From a virus: a DNA stretch of 30,365 nt. The notes under the pieces were generated by a model that was not told where the DNA came from, did not search any database, and saw only the letters and a list, made by a program, of their open reading frames with translations. Below are positions 23,288 through 30,365 of the stretch, one piece after another. The stretch's first letter is position 1. Each line of letters starts with the position of its first letter. A program made the translations under genes and the position numbers. The stretch covers positions 1 to 30,365 of the IMG/VR virus record IMGVR_UViG_3300017917_001379, one strand, 5' to 3'.

Positions 23288-23304
23288 AGAGGGCAAGGAG
23301 AAAA

Positions 23305-26300
23305 ATGTCTAGCCCATCAAATTTATATGCAGAAAAGATATATTCAGAGCATCCGCTAGTTCTTTGGGCATTAGATGATCAATTAGATTATATAAGTTTA
23401 ATATCTGAAGATCAAAGAGATATTACAGAGGAATGGGATTTAAGTAACGAACATAGTGTTTCTGGTGTTCCAGCAGATATCGGACAACCGTTTTTTGGTA
23501 GTGTAACAACAGAAATACAATGCGAGTTACCAAATTTAAGTCAATCATATACAGAATGTATTAGTCCAGATATTATTAATTTTACCAATCTAGATTCTAA
23601 TATAAGTACATTTTGTATTGGAACTTATGTCTATATTGATAGCGACTATATTTCTTCAATAGATATTGGATATAAATATACAGATACAACATCAGCTCAA
23701 GATGTTATAGTTACAAAATCTTTTAACTATTTAGATTCCAAAAAATGGGTTTTTATTTCTGGAACATTTGAAAAACCTTCAGATAATACTAATTTAAAGA
23801 TCTATATAAAAATTAATAAATCAAATGGTGGTATAGAACCATCTTATTACAAAATTTATTTTAATGGAATTAGTTTAGGACAATGGTCAGAAGAGTTTAA
23901 TAAAACATCTTTAGGTATAGACACTATCGCTTTTCCAGCGAATATATCATTAAATCAAACATATGCAATAGCAGCAGACGCATATGGTGTGGGAGAAAAA
24001 ACTGGATACTATTTAACAAATCAAACTTCATTAAAAGCTAGAAACTCAGGCATACCGATGGTATATGGTGCTAATAGTGTAACTACACTGTATCCTCAAG
24101 ATAATAATGATAGTGGTATTGAAGGAAACTTACAAAGAACTTGGGATGATGTATTACAAGAAAATTGGCAATATTGGAATGATCAAGGTTTTAGTTGGTC
24201 TGAATTTACATATACCGCAGGAGATAAACCATCATTAATAGTTCCTGGACAAGGATTTTTAAATAATGCTGGCAAGTATAAAGAATTTACTGTTGAATTT
24301 TGGCTTAAAGCTAATTCAGATACAAAAACATCTAAAAGAATCTTTGGTCCTATAGCATCTTCAGACGGTATTTATATTAAAGATGGATTTATAACATTAG
24401 TAATTGGTAAATATTTTATGTCACATTTTATCAATGAATGGTATAGACCAATGTTAATAGATTTAAGAGTATCAAATCAAAATGCAACCTTATTAATTAA
24501 TGGTGAAGAAGTTATATCTTTAAATATAGATTTAGAACAAGTAGAATTTCCAAATCAATATGATCTAGAAGGAAAAAGCCAAGATTGGCTTGGTTTTTAT
24601 GCATATAATGATATTACACCAGTATTAGTAGATTGTATTGCAATATATTCTTATTTAGTCCCTACTGTAGTTGCTAAGAGACGGTTTGTATATGGACAAG
24701 GTGTTGTTTCTCCAGAGGGAATTAATTCAAGTTATGGCGGAGTTACAGCATATATAGATTACCCTTTTGCTGATTATACAGCAAATTATAAATATCCAGA
24801 TTTTGCAAGATGGGAACAAGCAAGTTTTGACAATTTAGCAATAAATACAACATCAGTATCTTTGCCAAACTATTCTTTACCAAATATTTTTATAGAAGGA
24901 CAAAGTCTAGATTTATTATATAAAGATAATAAACAATCAAATGAAAGTGAAAATGATAGTAATACTTATTTTACATTTAGACCAAATAGTTCTTGGAATA
25001 CAGTTGATTCTTATTTAAACTTTAGTAATTTTAATTTTTTAAGAGAAGAAATAAAAGCAATATATGGAGTATTTTCTTCAACTAACCTATCTACAAATCA
25101 AACACTATTTAAAATACAAAATACTATAAACAATAATTATTTTATAGCAAAACAAAATTTAAATGTTATTGAATATTCAATTGTTATTGATGGTCAAGAA
25201 ACTATTTTAGAAACTACCTCATCAATATCTTCTGGAGTTAAATTCGCAGCTGGAATTAATATAATAGATTTAATAGATAGATTTGGTGGAAACGTTGCAT
25301 CATTTTTTGGTAATAGAAATGGATTACAACTATATGTTGCGGGATCAAATACAGATACATTTTTGGGTAAATTATATAATTTTGGATTATGTTCTTTATT
25401 TAATTTACAGCAAGCTATAGATTATTTTGATAATGGATTTGCAATAAAAACTCAATCAACAAACTTACTTAACTTTACTGCCAGCTACACCTTAATGCCA
25501 TATATAGAATATAATCAATATTTCTTAGATATTAACGCTTACGGATATTGGGAAGACTATATGCCTTTGTCATATTTTGGACAATATGTTCAAGACTCAT
25601 ATGGAGATACATATTATGACTTAGACTTTTTACAATTTAATATTGGATATCCAGCACCTTCTAAGGCAGAAGAAACTGAAATTATATCTAGTTGGAGTTA
25701 TGGTGAATTACAAGAAAGTTATGCATCTCCAACTCAAAAACAATATGGACAATTAGATAACTATGTTTACACTGGATATAATAACTATGAAGATTTAGAA
25801 CAAAAATCAGAAAAACATTATCCATATAATACAAGTGGATCTTACTTAAACAGCTATATAACATTTCAATATATTGAAAGTGGAGCAAATAATCCAAAAT
25901 CCTATTTCACCCAAACTTCTGAAATACATAGAGAAAAAATTATAGATGCCAATGATTATACTGATTGGGAAGTCAGAAAATTTAATGTTATTGATAATAC
26001 AATTATATATCCTCCAAAAGAAGTTGATTTTACTAAACTTGCAATTGTATATCATATTGATTTTTATGTTAAACAATTATTACATCATCCAATTTCTTTA
26101 AAACAACTAGAGATATCTTCACAAGCATTAAATAATAATTCATTTAATCCAATAGGAACTAGATTTGGAATTAATTTATTTCCATATAAACAAAATGGTT
26201 TCTATTATGATTATAAAGCAAAAAATCCTTACAGCATTTATAAGGGAAGCAGTCCATATTTATATTTAACTAAAAATTCTGGCATAGAGGTTCGTGGAGA

Positions 26301-27009
26301 TTTTGATCCATTATCAAATAGAGGAATATCATTTCCTATTAATCAATCTTTAGGTGCTGAATATAAAGTAAGTTCAATTCAAATCTGGTCTATGTATAGT
26401 TATGATTTAATGCCAGCATCAGAAACTCCAATATTTGAAATAAAACATAAAGATGATAAAATTAAATTCTATTTAATTTCAGATAATGAAATAGGAAATC
26501 GTGGACGCATTTTTGCTAAGTCAAATAAGACTGGTAATAAAATTAATAATTTAGAATATTATATTAATGGAACTCAAGTTTTTGAACCAGTAATAAATAT
26601 AAAAGAGTGGAATTCTATAGGTATAGAATTTCCATCTGCTTTAGACTTTAATTCCTACCTTGGATCATTTAATATAAATGGACCATTATTAGTAAACAAT
26701 ATTTCATACTATCAGGCAAACAATACACAGCAGGTTCAAAGCAGAATAAACAGAAGTTGGGCAAAAACAAAAACAGATAGAGATGAAAATATATCATGGG
26801 GGTATTGGCTTAATAACTTTACTTGGGGCGGTATGAGATCAATATCTGAAACCGATATATATCTGGTAAATCCATCAGATGTATACAAAACATATATTGG
26901 AACCAATAAAATAATTATAGATGATCAAGAGGGAATTGTCATAGACTCTGACAAATTAAAGGTATATAACGACATTTCTTGGTCATCATCAATACGTTCA
27001 GCCGTTTAA
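23305..27009 (+). CDS. large LamG-type tail protein (1234 aa)
   Basis: It begins L-Y-A-E-K-I-Y-S-E-H-P-L-V-L-W-A-L-D-D, an opening I know from tail proteins of phages of Gram-positive and aquatic bacteria. A carbohydrate-binding-like beta domain (about 95-200) is followed by a LamG/concanavalin-like domain at about 327-450 (F-T-V-E-F-W-L-K-A-N ... W-L-G-F-Y-A-Y-N-D). The long C-terminal half is rich in Asn, Tyr and Ser and may contain further beta sandwiches. It is likely a minor tail or tip protein that binds host glycans. Composition is strongly AT-driven. Length is at the large end for tail proteins but not unusual. Confidence 0.72.
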   Translation: MSSPSNLYAEKIYSEHPLVLWALDDQLDYISLISEDQRDITEEWDLSNEHSVSGVPADIGQPFFGSVTTEIQCELPNLSQSYTECISPDIINFTNLDSNISTFCIGTYVYIDSDYISSIDIGYKYTDTTSAQDVIVTKSFNYLDSKKWVFISGTFEKPSDNTNLKIYIKINKSNGGIEPSYYKIYFNGISLGQWSEEFNKTSLGIDTIAFPANISLNQTYAIAADAYGVGEKTGYYLTNQTSLKARNSGIPMVYGANSVTTLYPQDNNDSGIEGNLQRTWDDVLQENWQYWNDQGFSWSEFTYTAGDKPSLIVPGQGFLNNAGKYKEFTVEFWLKANSDTKTSKRIFGPIASSDGIYIKDGFITLVIGKYFMSHFINEWYRPMLIDLRVSNQNATLLINGEEVISLNIDLEQVEFPNQYDLEGKSQDWLGFYAYNDITPVLVDCIAIYSYLVPTVVAKRRFVYGQGVVSPEGINSSYGGVTAYIDYPFADYTANYKYPDFARWEQASFDNLAINTTSVSLPNYSLPNIFIEGQSLDLLYKDNKQSNESENDSNTYFTFRPNSSWNTVDSYLNFSNFNFLREEIKAIYGVFSSTNLSTNQTLFKIQNTINNNYFIAKQNLNVIEYSIVIDGQETILETTSSISSGVKFAAGINIIDLIDRFGGNVASFFGNRNGLQLYVAGSNTDTFLGKLYNFGLCSLFNLQQAIDYFDNGFAIKTQSTNLLNFTASYTLMPYIEYNQYFLDINAYGYWEDYMPLSYFGQYVQDSYGDTYYDLDFLQFNIGYPAPSKAEETEIISSWSYGELQESYASPTQKQYGQLDNYVYTGYNNYEDLEQKSEKHYPYNTSGSYLNSYITFQYIESGANNPKSYFTQTSEIHREKIIDANDYTDWEVRKFNVIDNTIIYPPKEVDFTKLAIVYHIDFYVKQLLHHPISLKQLEISSQALNNNSFNPIGTRFGINLFPYKQNGFYYDYKAKNPYSIYKGSSPYLYLTKNSGIEVRGDFDPLSNRGISFPINQSLGAEYKVSSIQIWSMYSYDLMPASETPIFEIKHKDDKIKFYLISDNEIGNRGRIFAKSNKTGNKINNLEYYINGTQVFEPVINIKEWNSIGIEFPSALDFNSYLGSFNINGPLLVNNISYYQANNTQQVQSRINRSWAKTKTDRDENISWGYWLNNFTWGGMRSISETDIYLVNPSDVYKTYIGTNKIIIDDQEGIVIDSDKLKVYNDISWSSSIRSAV

Positions 27010-27011
27010 TC

Positions 27012-27020
27012 TGGTATACT
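27012..27020 (+). promoter_or_regulatory. extended -10 promoter, leaderless gene at 27028
   Basis: TGGTATACT lies seven bases before the ATG at 27028. An in-frame ATG at 27022 is only one base after the hexamer and so is upstream of the predicted start point. Confidence 0.7.
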
Positions 27021-27027
27021 TATGGAT

Positions 27028-27426
27028 ATGAATCCATTAATAGATCCAAAAACTGGCGAACCTGTGGTAAAAAATGTTCGCAGACAGGTTATTGAAAAAA
27101 AATATAACTGGGGACTTTATGTTTATAAAAAATCAAATGGAAAATGGTTCACTGATGGTGATGGAAATGTTTTAAATATACCAGCAGTTCGTGGTGATAT
27201 TACTAAAATTGCACAATTAAAAGACGCAGCAGTTTATTACGGAGATCCTGGTGATGGTCAGTGTATTTTTGTTCCAGGACTAAGTAGGGTATCTGAAGAA
27301 GAATATTCTGAGCAAGTTGATCGTATGAAGAGTGGTTTAATTCCTAACCTTAATGATTTAGGTTCTATTTATGATGCACAGAAAACTTTAAAGACACATG
27401 GAAAAGAGGCATACGAAATTGACTAG
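27028..27426 (+). CDS. hypothetical head/portal-proximal protein (132 aa)
   Basis: From ATG 27028 the product starts M-N-P-L-I-D-P-K-T-G-E-P-V-V and has a beta-rich middle with N-W-G-L-Y-V-Y-K-K-S-N-G-K-W-F and V-F-V-P-G-like F-V-P-G-L, then a helical end. It lies directly before the portal and overlaps it. Position suggests a structural or assembly role in the head region, but no family is recognised. Confidence 0.6.
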   Translation: MNPLIDPKTGEPVVKNVRRQVIEKKYNWGLYVYKKSNGKWFTDGDGNVLNIPAVRGDITKIAQLKDAAVYYGDPGDGQCIFVPGLSRVSEEEYSEQVDRMKSGLIPNLNDLGSIYDAQKTLKTHGKEAYEID

Positions 27427-29035
27427 AGAATTTGATTATATTCAAGCTTCACTTAATACACAACCTGAAGAAAGAAATATTTTTAAAGAGCAGGACCCTT
27501 TTAATAAATCGTGGGATGACTTAAAAGGTTTCTCTGGATTAAGTAATAATTTTAAACGTAGAACAGTACGTAATGTATCAAAAATTTATCCAGCATCTCA
27601 AGATGATACTGCATATTTAAACAGTGCTAATGCAGTTCCTTCTGGCAAAGATGCAGAATCAAAACAAATTAATCCAGGAACTGTTTATCACAATGGATAT
27701 GGAATTTTTGATGCAATTACACCACCATATAATCTTTATGAATTAGCAAGTTATTATGATACATCTTTTGCTAATCATGCTGCAATTGATGCTAAAGTAG
27801 AAAATGTTGTAGGTCTTGGATATCGTTTTGAAATTACAGACAGAACTTTATTAAAGTTTGAAAATAGCGATGATCCAGCAGCTGTGGATAGAGCACGTAA
27901 TCGTATTGAAAGAATGAAATTAGAATTACGTGATTGGCTTGAAAATCTTAATGATGAAGATAGTTTTCAAAAAACTATGGAAAAAATTTATACAGATTTA
28001 CAGGCAACTGGAAATGCATATTTAGAAGTAGGTAGAGCAGTAAATGGTGAAATAGGATATGTTGGACACATTCCTGCAACTACAATTCGCATTAGGCGAC
28101 TACGTGATGGATTTGTTCAAGTCATTGGTCGTAAGGTTGTTTATTTCCGTAATTTTGGTGCAAAAAATCCTAATCCAGTTACAGATGACAATAGACCAAA
28201 TGAAATTATTCATATTAAAGAGTATTCACCTTTAAATACATATTATGGAATTCCAGATATTATTGCTGCTATTCCATCACTTATTGGAGATCAACTAGCA
28301 TCTCAATATAATATTGATTATTTCCAAAATAAGGCGGTACCAAGATATATTATAACTCTTAAGGGTGCTAAGTTATCTGCTGATGCAGAAGATAAAATGT
28401 TTAGATTTTTACAAACAGGATTAAAATCTCAATCACATAGAACCTTGTATATTCCACTTCCTGGAGATACAGACCAAAATAAAGTTGAATTTAATATGGA
28501 GCCAATTGAAAATGGAGTACAAGAAGCTTCATTTGAAAAATATCGTAAACAAAATCGTGATGATATTTTAATTGCTCATCAAGTACCAATTTCAAAATTA
28601 GGAGGATCTGATTCTGCTGCTATTGCTGCTGCGCTTTCACAAGATCGCACATTTAAAGAGCAAGTTGCTAGGCCAGCACAAGGGTATTTAGAAAAAATTG
28701 TTAATAAGATTATTAAAGAAAAAACTGATATTTTAGAATTAAAATTTAATGAACTTACATTAACAGATGAAATAGCACAGTCTCAAATTATTGAAAGATA
28801 TGTAAAAACTCAGGTTATTACACCAGATGAAGCTCGTGAAATGATAGATTTGCCTCCTAGACCAGATGGCGATGGCAACTCTCCATTTACAATGTCACCA
28901 AGACAAGCAACAGATGCCAGGGCAAATACTGCAGGCAATAGGGCAAGGAATTCAGAAAGAACAAATAATAATTCTGACTCCCCTTCTACTATTTCTGGAA
29001 GAAATGCACAAGGAGAGGGTCGTTCATCTCAATAG
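27398..29035 (+). CDS. portal protein
   Basis: The 545-residue protein matches the portal type of siphoviral phages. It has Y-D-T-S-F-A-N-H-A-A-I-D near 126-137, G-N-A-Y-L-E-V-G-R near 206-214, H-I-P-A-T-T-I-R-I near 225-233, Y-G-I-P-D-I-I-A-A near 286-294, and a C-terminal D-E-A-R-E-M-I-D-L-P-P that ends the clip region. It forms the dodecameric DNA gate at the head vertex. ATG 27398 overlaps the upstream gene by 29 bases; TTG 27419, with AGAGG nine bases before it, is an equally plausible start. The protease-scaffold gene follows, as expected. Confidence 0.9.
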   Translation: MEKRHTKLTREFDYIQASLNTQPEERNIFKEQDPFNKSWDDLKGFSGLSNNFKRRTVRNVSKIYPASQDDTAYLNSANAVPSGKDAESKQINPGTVYHNGYGIFDAITPPYNLYELASYYDTSFANHAAIDAKVENVVGLGYRFEITDRTLLKFENSDDPAAVDRARNRIERMKLELRDWLENLNDEDSFQKTMEKIYTDLQATGNAYLEVGRAVNGEIGYVGHIPATTIRIRRLRDGFVQVIGRKVVYFRNFGAKNPNPVTDDNRPNEIIHIKEYSPLNTYYGIPDIIAAIPSLIGDQLASQYNIDYFQNKAVPRYIITLKGAKLSADAEDKMFRFLQTGLKSQSHRTLYIPLPGDTDQNKVEFNMEPIENGVQEASFEKYRKQNRDDILIAHQVPISKLGGSDSAAIAAALSQDRTFKEQVARPAQGYLEKIVNKIIKEKTDILELKFNELTLTDEIAQSQIIERYVKTQVITPDEAREMIDLPPRPDGDGNSPFTMSPRQATDARANTAGNRARNSERTNNNSDSPSTISGRNAQGEGRSSQ

Positions 29036-29057
29036 TTGAGAAACTATTATAAAGGAA

Positions 29058-29066
29058 TGATATAAT
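29058..29066 (+). promoter_or_regulatory. extended -10 promoter of protease gene
   Basis: TGATATAAT ends nine bases before ATG 29076, leaving at most three leader bases. Confidence 0.7.
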
Positions 29067-29075
29067 TATTCTGCC

Positions 29076-30365
29076 ATGAATATAAATAAAGCACATTGGA
29101 CTACTGATGGCGATACTGTTCGCTTTTCAATGCCTATCGGCAAGGTTGATCAAGAGCGCAGAACCGTCTCTGGTTTTGCAACACTTGACAATGTTGATAA
29201 GCAGAACGACATCGTAACTACTGAGGCAAGTTTAGCAGCATTTAAGAGATTCCGTGGGAATCTTCGTGAGATGCATCAGCCAACTGCAGTAGGAAAAGTA
29301 GTTTCTTTTAAAGAAGATAGATACTTTGATCCACAAACTAAAAAGTTTTATAGTGGTGTATATGTGTCAGCATATGTTTCCAAGGGTGCACAAGATACAT
29401 GGGAAAAAGTTCTTGATGGTACATTAACTGGATTTTCAATTGGTGGAAATATTAAAAAGTTTGATGATGAATATAATGAAAAAATGGAAAAGCCAGTTCG
29501 TATTATTAAAGAATATGACCTTCATGAATTATCACTTGTTGATAATCCAGCAAATCAATTTGCCAATGTTGTCTCAATAGAAAAAGGAGAACTTGGCGGG
29601 TATTTAGCAAAAACAGTAATTGATAATGTTTACTGGTGCAGTACGGATGATATAGTAAGATTATCAAAAGATTCTGATGAAAATTGTCCATCATGTAATT
29701 GTGGAATGAAGAATATTGGATTTGTTGAAGATCAAAATGATACAGAAACATTAAAGTTCTTAGTTGATAGTGCAAAAGGCATTAGAACAATTAAGATGAC
29801 AAAGGAGGAAAATCCTATGACAGAAGAAACAAAAACTGTTGAAGAAATTGTTGAAAAATCTGATACAGCAGTAGTTGAAAATGTTGAGGTTGCTCCAGAG
29901 GCTCCAGCAGATGCTGTACCTGCAGAAGTTGTTGCAGAAACACCTGCAGAAGAGTCAGTAGCAGAGGCAGTAGCAGAAGCAGTAGATGCTCCTGTTGCTG
30001 AAGAAGCAGCAGAAAAGTCAGTTGATGCAGTTGTTGATGCAACAGCAGAAATTACAAAATCTGTTTCAGAGATTAATGAATCTCTTACTAATGCCTTGAG
30101 CAATCTTGCAGAAACAGTTAAGGCTATGCAAGCCAATGTTGATGCAATCACAAAGTCCCTTGAAGCCGTTACAGGTGAAGTAAAATCTGTAGCAAGTGAG
30201 GTAAAAGAAGTCAAGGGTACGTTTAATGAGTTTGGAAAGCGAGTAGATCTTGTTGAAAAAGACACTGCTTTCCGCAAGTCTGGCGATCTAGGCGAGATCG
30301 TGCAGGAGTTCCCAGAAATGAGAACTCAAAAATCCCTATGGGGCGGACGTTTCCTCACAAATGCC
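29076..30365 (+). CDS. prohead protease fused to scaffold (partial)
   Basis: The frame is open for 430 codons to the end of the window. Residues 1-170 are an HK97-type prohead protease with His67 (R-E-M-H-Q-P-T), Ser121 (T-G-F-S-I-G-G) and the E-L-S-L-V-D-N-P-A motif at 151-159. It cuts scaffold and capsid N-termini during head maturation. Residues 186-215 contain Cys188, Cys204, Cys207 and Cys209, a ribbon-like insert. Residues 248 onward are Ala/Glu/Val-rich with coiled-coil character, as in scaffold proteins. The C-terminal part, T-Q-K-S-L-W-G-G-R-F, continues past the window and may reach the capsid protein. It has its own near-leaderless promoter after the portal. Confidence 0.88.
   Translation, partial: MNINKAHWTTDGDTVRFSMPIGKVDQERRTVSGFATLDNVDKQNDIVTTEASLAAFKRFRGNLREMHQPTAVGKVVSFKEDRYFDPQTKKFYSGVYVSAYVSKGAQDTWEKVLDGTLTGFSIGGNIKKFDDEYNEKMEKPVRIIKEYDLHELSLVDNPANQFANVVSIEKGELGGYLAKTVIDNVYWCSTDDIVRLSKDSDENCPSCNCGMKNIGFVEDQNDTETLKFLVDSAKGIRTIKMTKEENPMTEETKTVEEIVEKSDTAVVENVEVAPEAPADAVPAEVVAETPAEESVAEAVAEAVDAPVAEEAAEKSVDAVVDATAEITKSVSEINESLTNALSNLAETVKAMQANVDAITKSLEAVTGEVKSVASEVKEVKGTFNEFGKRVDLVEKDTAFRKSGDLGEIVQEFPEMRTQKSLWGGRFLTNA
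29801..29819 (+). promoter_or_regulatory. internal ribosome binding site and start for scaffold
   Basis: AAAGGAGG at 29801-29808 lies eight bases before an in-frame ATG at 29817 inside the protease gene. This is a full-strength Shine-Dalgarno with good spacing. Confidence 0.6.
29817..30365 (+). CDS. nested scaffold-like protein (partial)
   Basis: A second product of the protease gene may start at codon 248 (M-T-E-E-T-K-T-V-E-E), giving at least 183 residues of acidic Ala/Glu-rich scaffold and a coiled coil (about residues 85-150 of this product). Lambda Nu3 is made in the same way from the end of the protease gene C. The evidence is the internal Shine-Dalgarno and the domain boundary. It runs past the window end. 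The capsid-like segment further on could be a separate part. Confidence 0.5.
   Translation, partial: MTEETKTVEEIVEKSDTAVVENVEVAPEAPADAVPAEVVAETPAEESVAEAVAEAVDAPVAEEAAEKSVDAVVDATAEITKSVSEINESLTNALSNLAETVKAMQANVDAITKSLEAVTGEVKSVASEVKEVKGTFNEFGKRVDLVEKDTAFRKSGDLGEIVQEFPEMRTQKSLWGGRFLTNA

Noticed and set aside
29732-30277. Minus-strand open frame rich in Ser, Ala and Thr
   Set aside because: It is antisense to the Ala/Glu-rich scaffold; no start signals of the kind seen elsewhere.
1-30365. CRISPR arrays, tRNA genes or insertion sequences
   Set aside because: No regularly spaced repeats, cloverleaf patterns or transposase genes were found by eye on either strand.

Overview
The window is part of an AT-rich (about 30% GC by eye) tailed double-stranded DNA phage genome. 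It was most likely assembled from, or related to, aquatic uncultured phages. The portal, the HK97-type prohead protease fused to a scaffold-like tail, and a long run of fibre and appendage genes make the phage identity firm. The host is less certain. Many genes appear to be transcribed as leaderless mRNAs from extended -10 promoters, the lysin has a transglycosylase-type domain, and the ribonucleotide reductase is the monomeric B12-dependent type. Together these fit an actinobacterial host, but this is inference.

Layout. (1) 1-410: three tiny overlapping unknown genes ending at a strong terminator. (2) 538-867: a HesB/A-type Fe-S carrier with its own leaderless promoter. (3) 3109-864, minus strand: a four-gene operon with a six-cysteine ribbon protein, two paralogues of an unknown 'TPKGYS' family and a CxxCxxCC (YkgJ-like) protein. 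(4) 3278-8898: small virion or appendage proteins, including a holin-like membrane protein, a collagen-like fibre, RGDT-motif proteins paired with small partners, a fibre with a lectin-like knob, and a cysteine-repeat fibre. (5) 8934-13175: an accessory cassette with a third TPKGYS protein (ATT start), a GT-A glycosyltransferase, an RmlB-like sugar-nucleotide dehydratase, a second six-cysteine ribbon protein and two tandem PAPS-type sulfotransferases. (6) 13751-13191, minus strand: a secreted or anchored lysozyme-like enzyme with a strong promoter. (7) 13867-21084: more appendage genes and three fibres, one with a one-base frameshift near its start, ending in a terminator. (8) 21247-23277: adenosylcobalamin-dependent ribonucleotide reductase. 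(9) 23305-30365: a 1234-residue LamG-type tail protein, a small conserved protein, the portal, and the protease-scaffold gene, which runs off the window.

The virion genes build head and tail parts. The many fibres share N-terminal tags, internal repeats and C-terminal knobs, which suggests recombination between receptor-binding modules. The glycosyltransferase, dehydratase and sulfotransferase cassette could make and sulfate a sugar on the virion or host surface. Promoters of the form TGN-TATAAT, 6-10 bases before an ATG, start many units, while genes inside units are joined by TAATG or ATGA overlaps. The lysin and reductase instead have leaders that begin with a small hairpin at the predicted transcription start, and a similar hairpin at 4532-4582 may be a small RNA.
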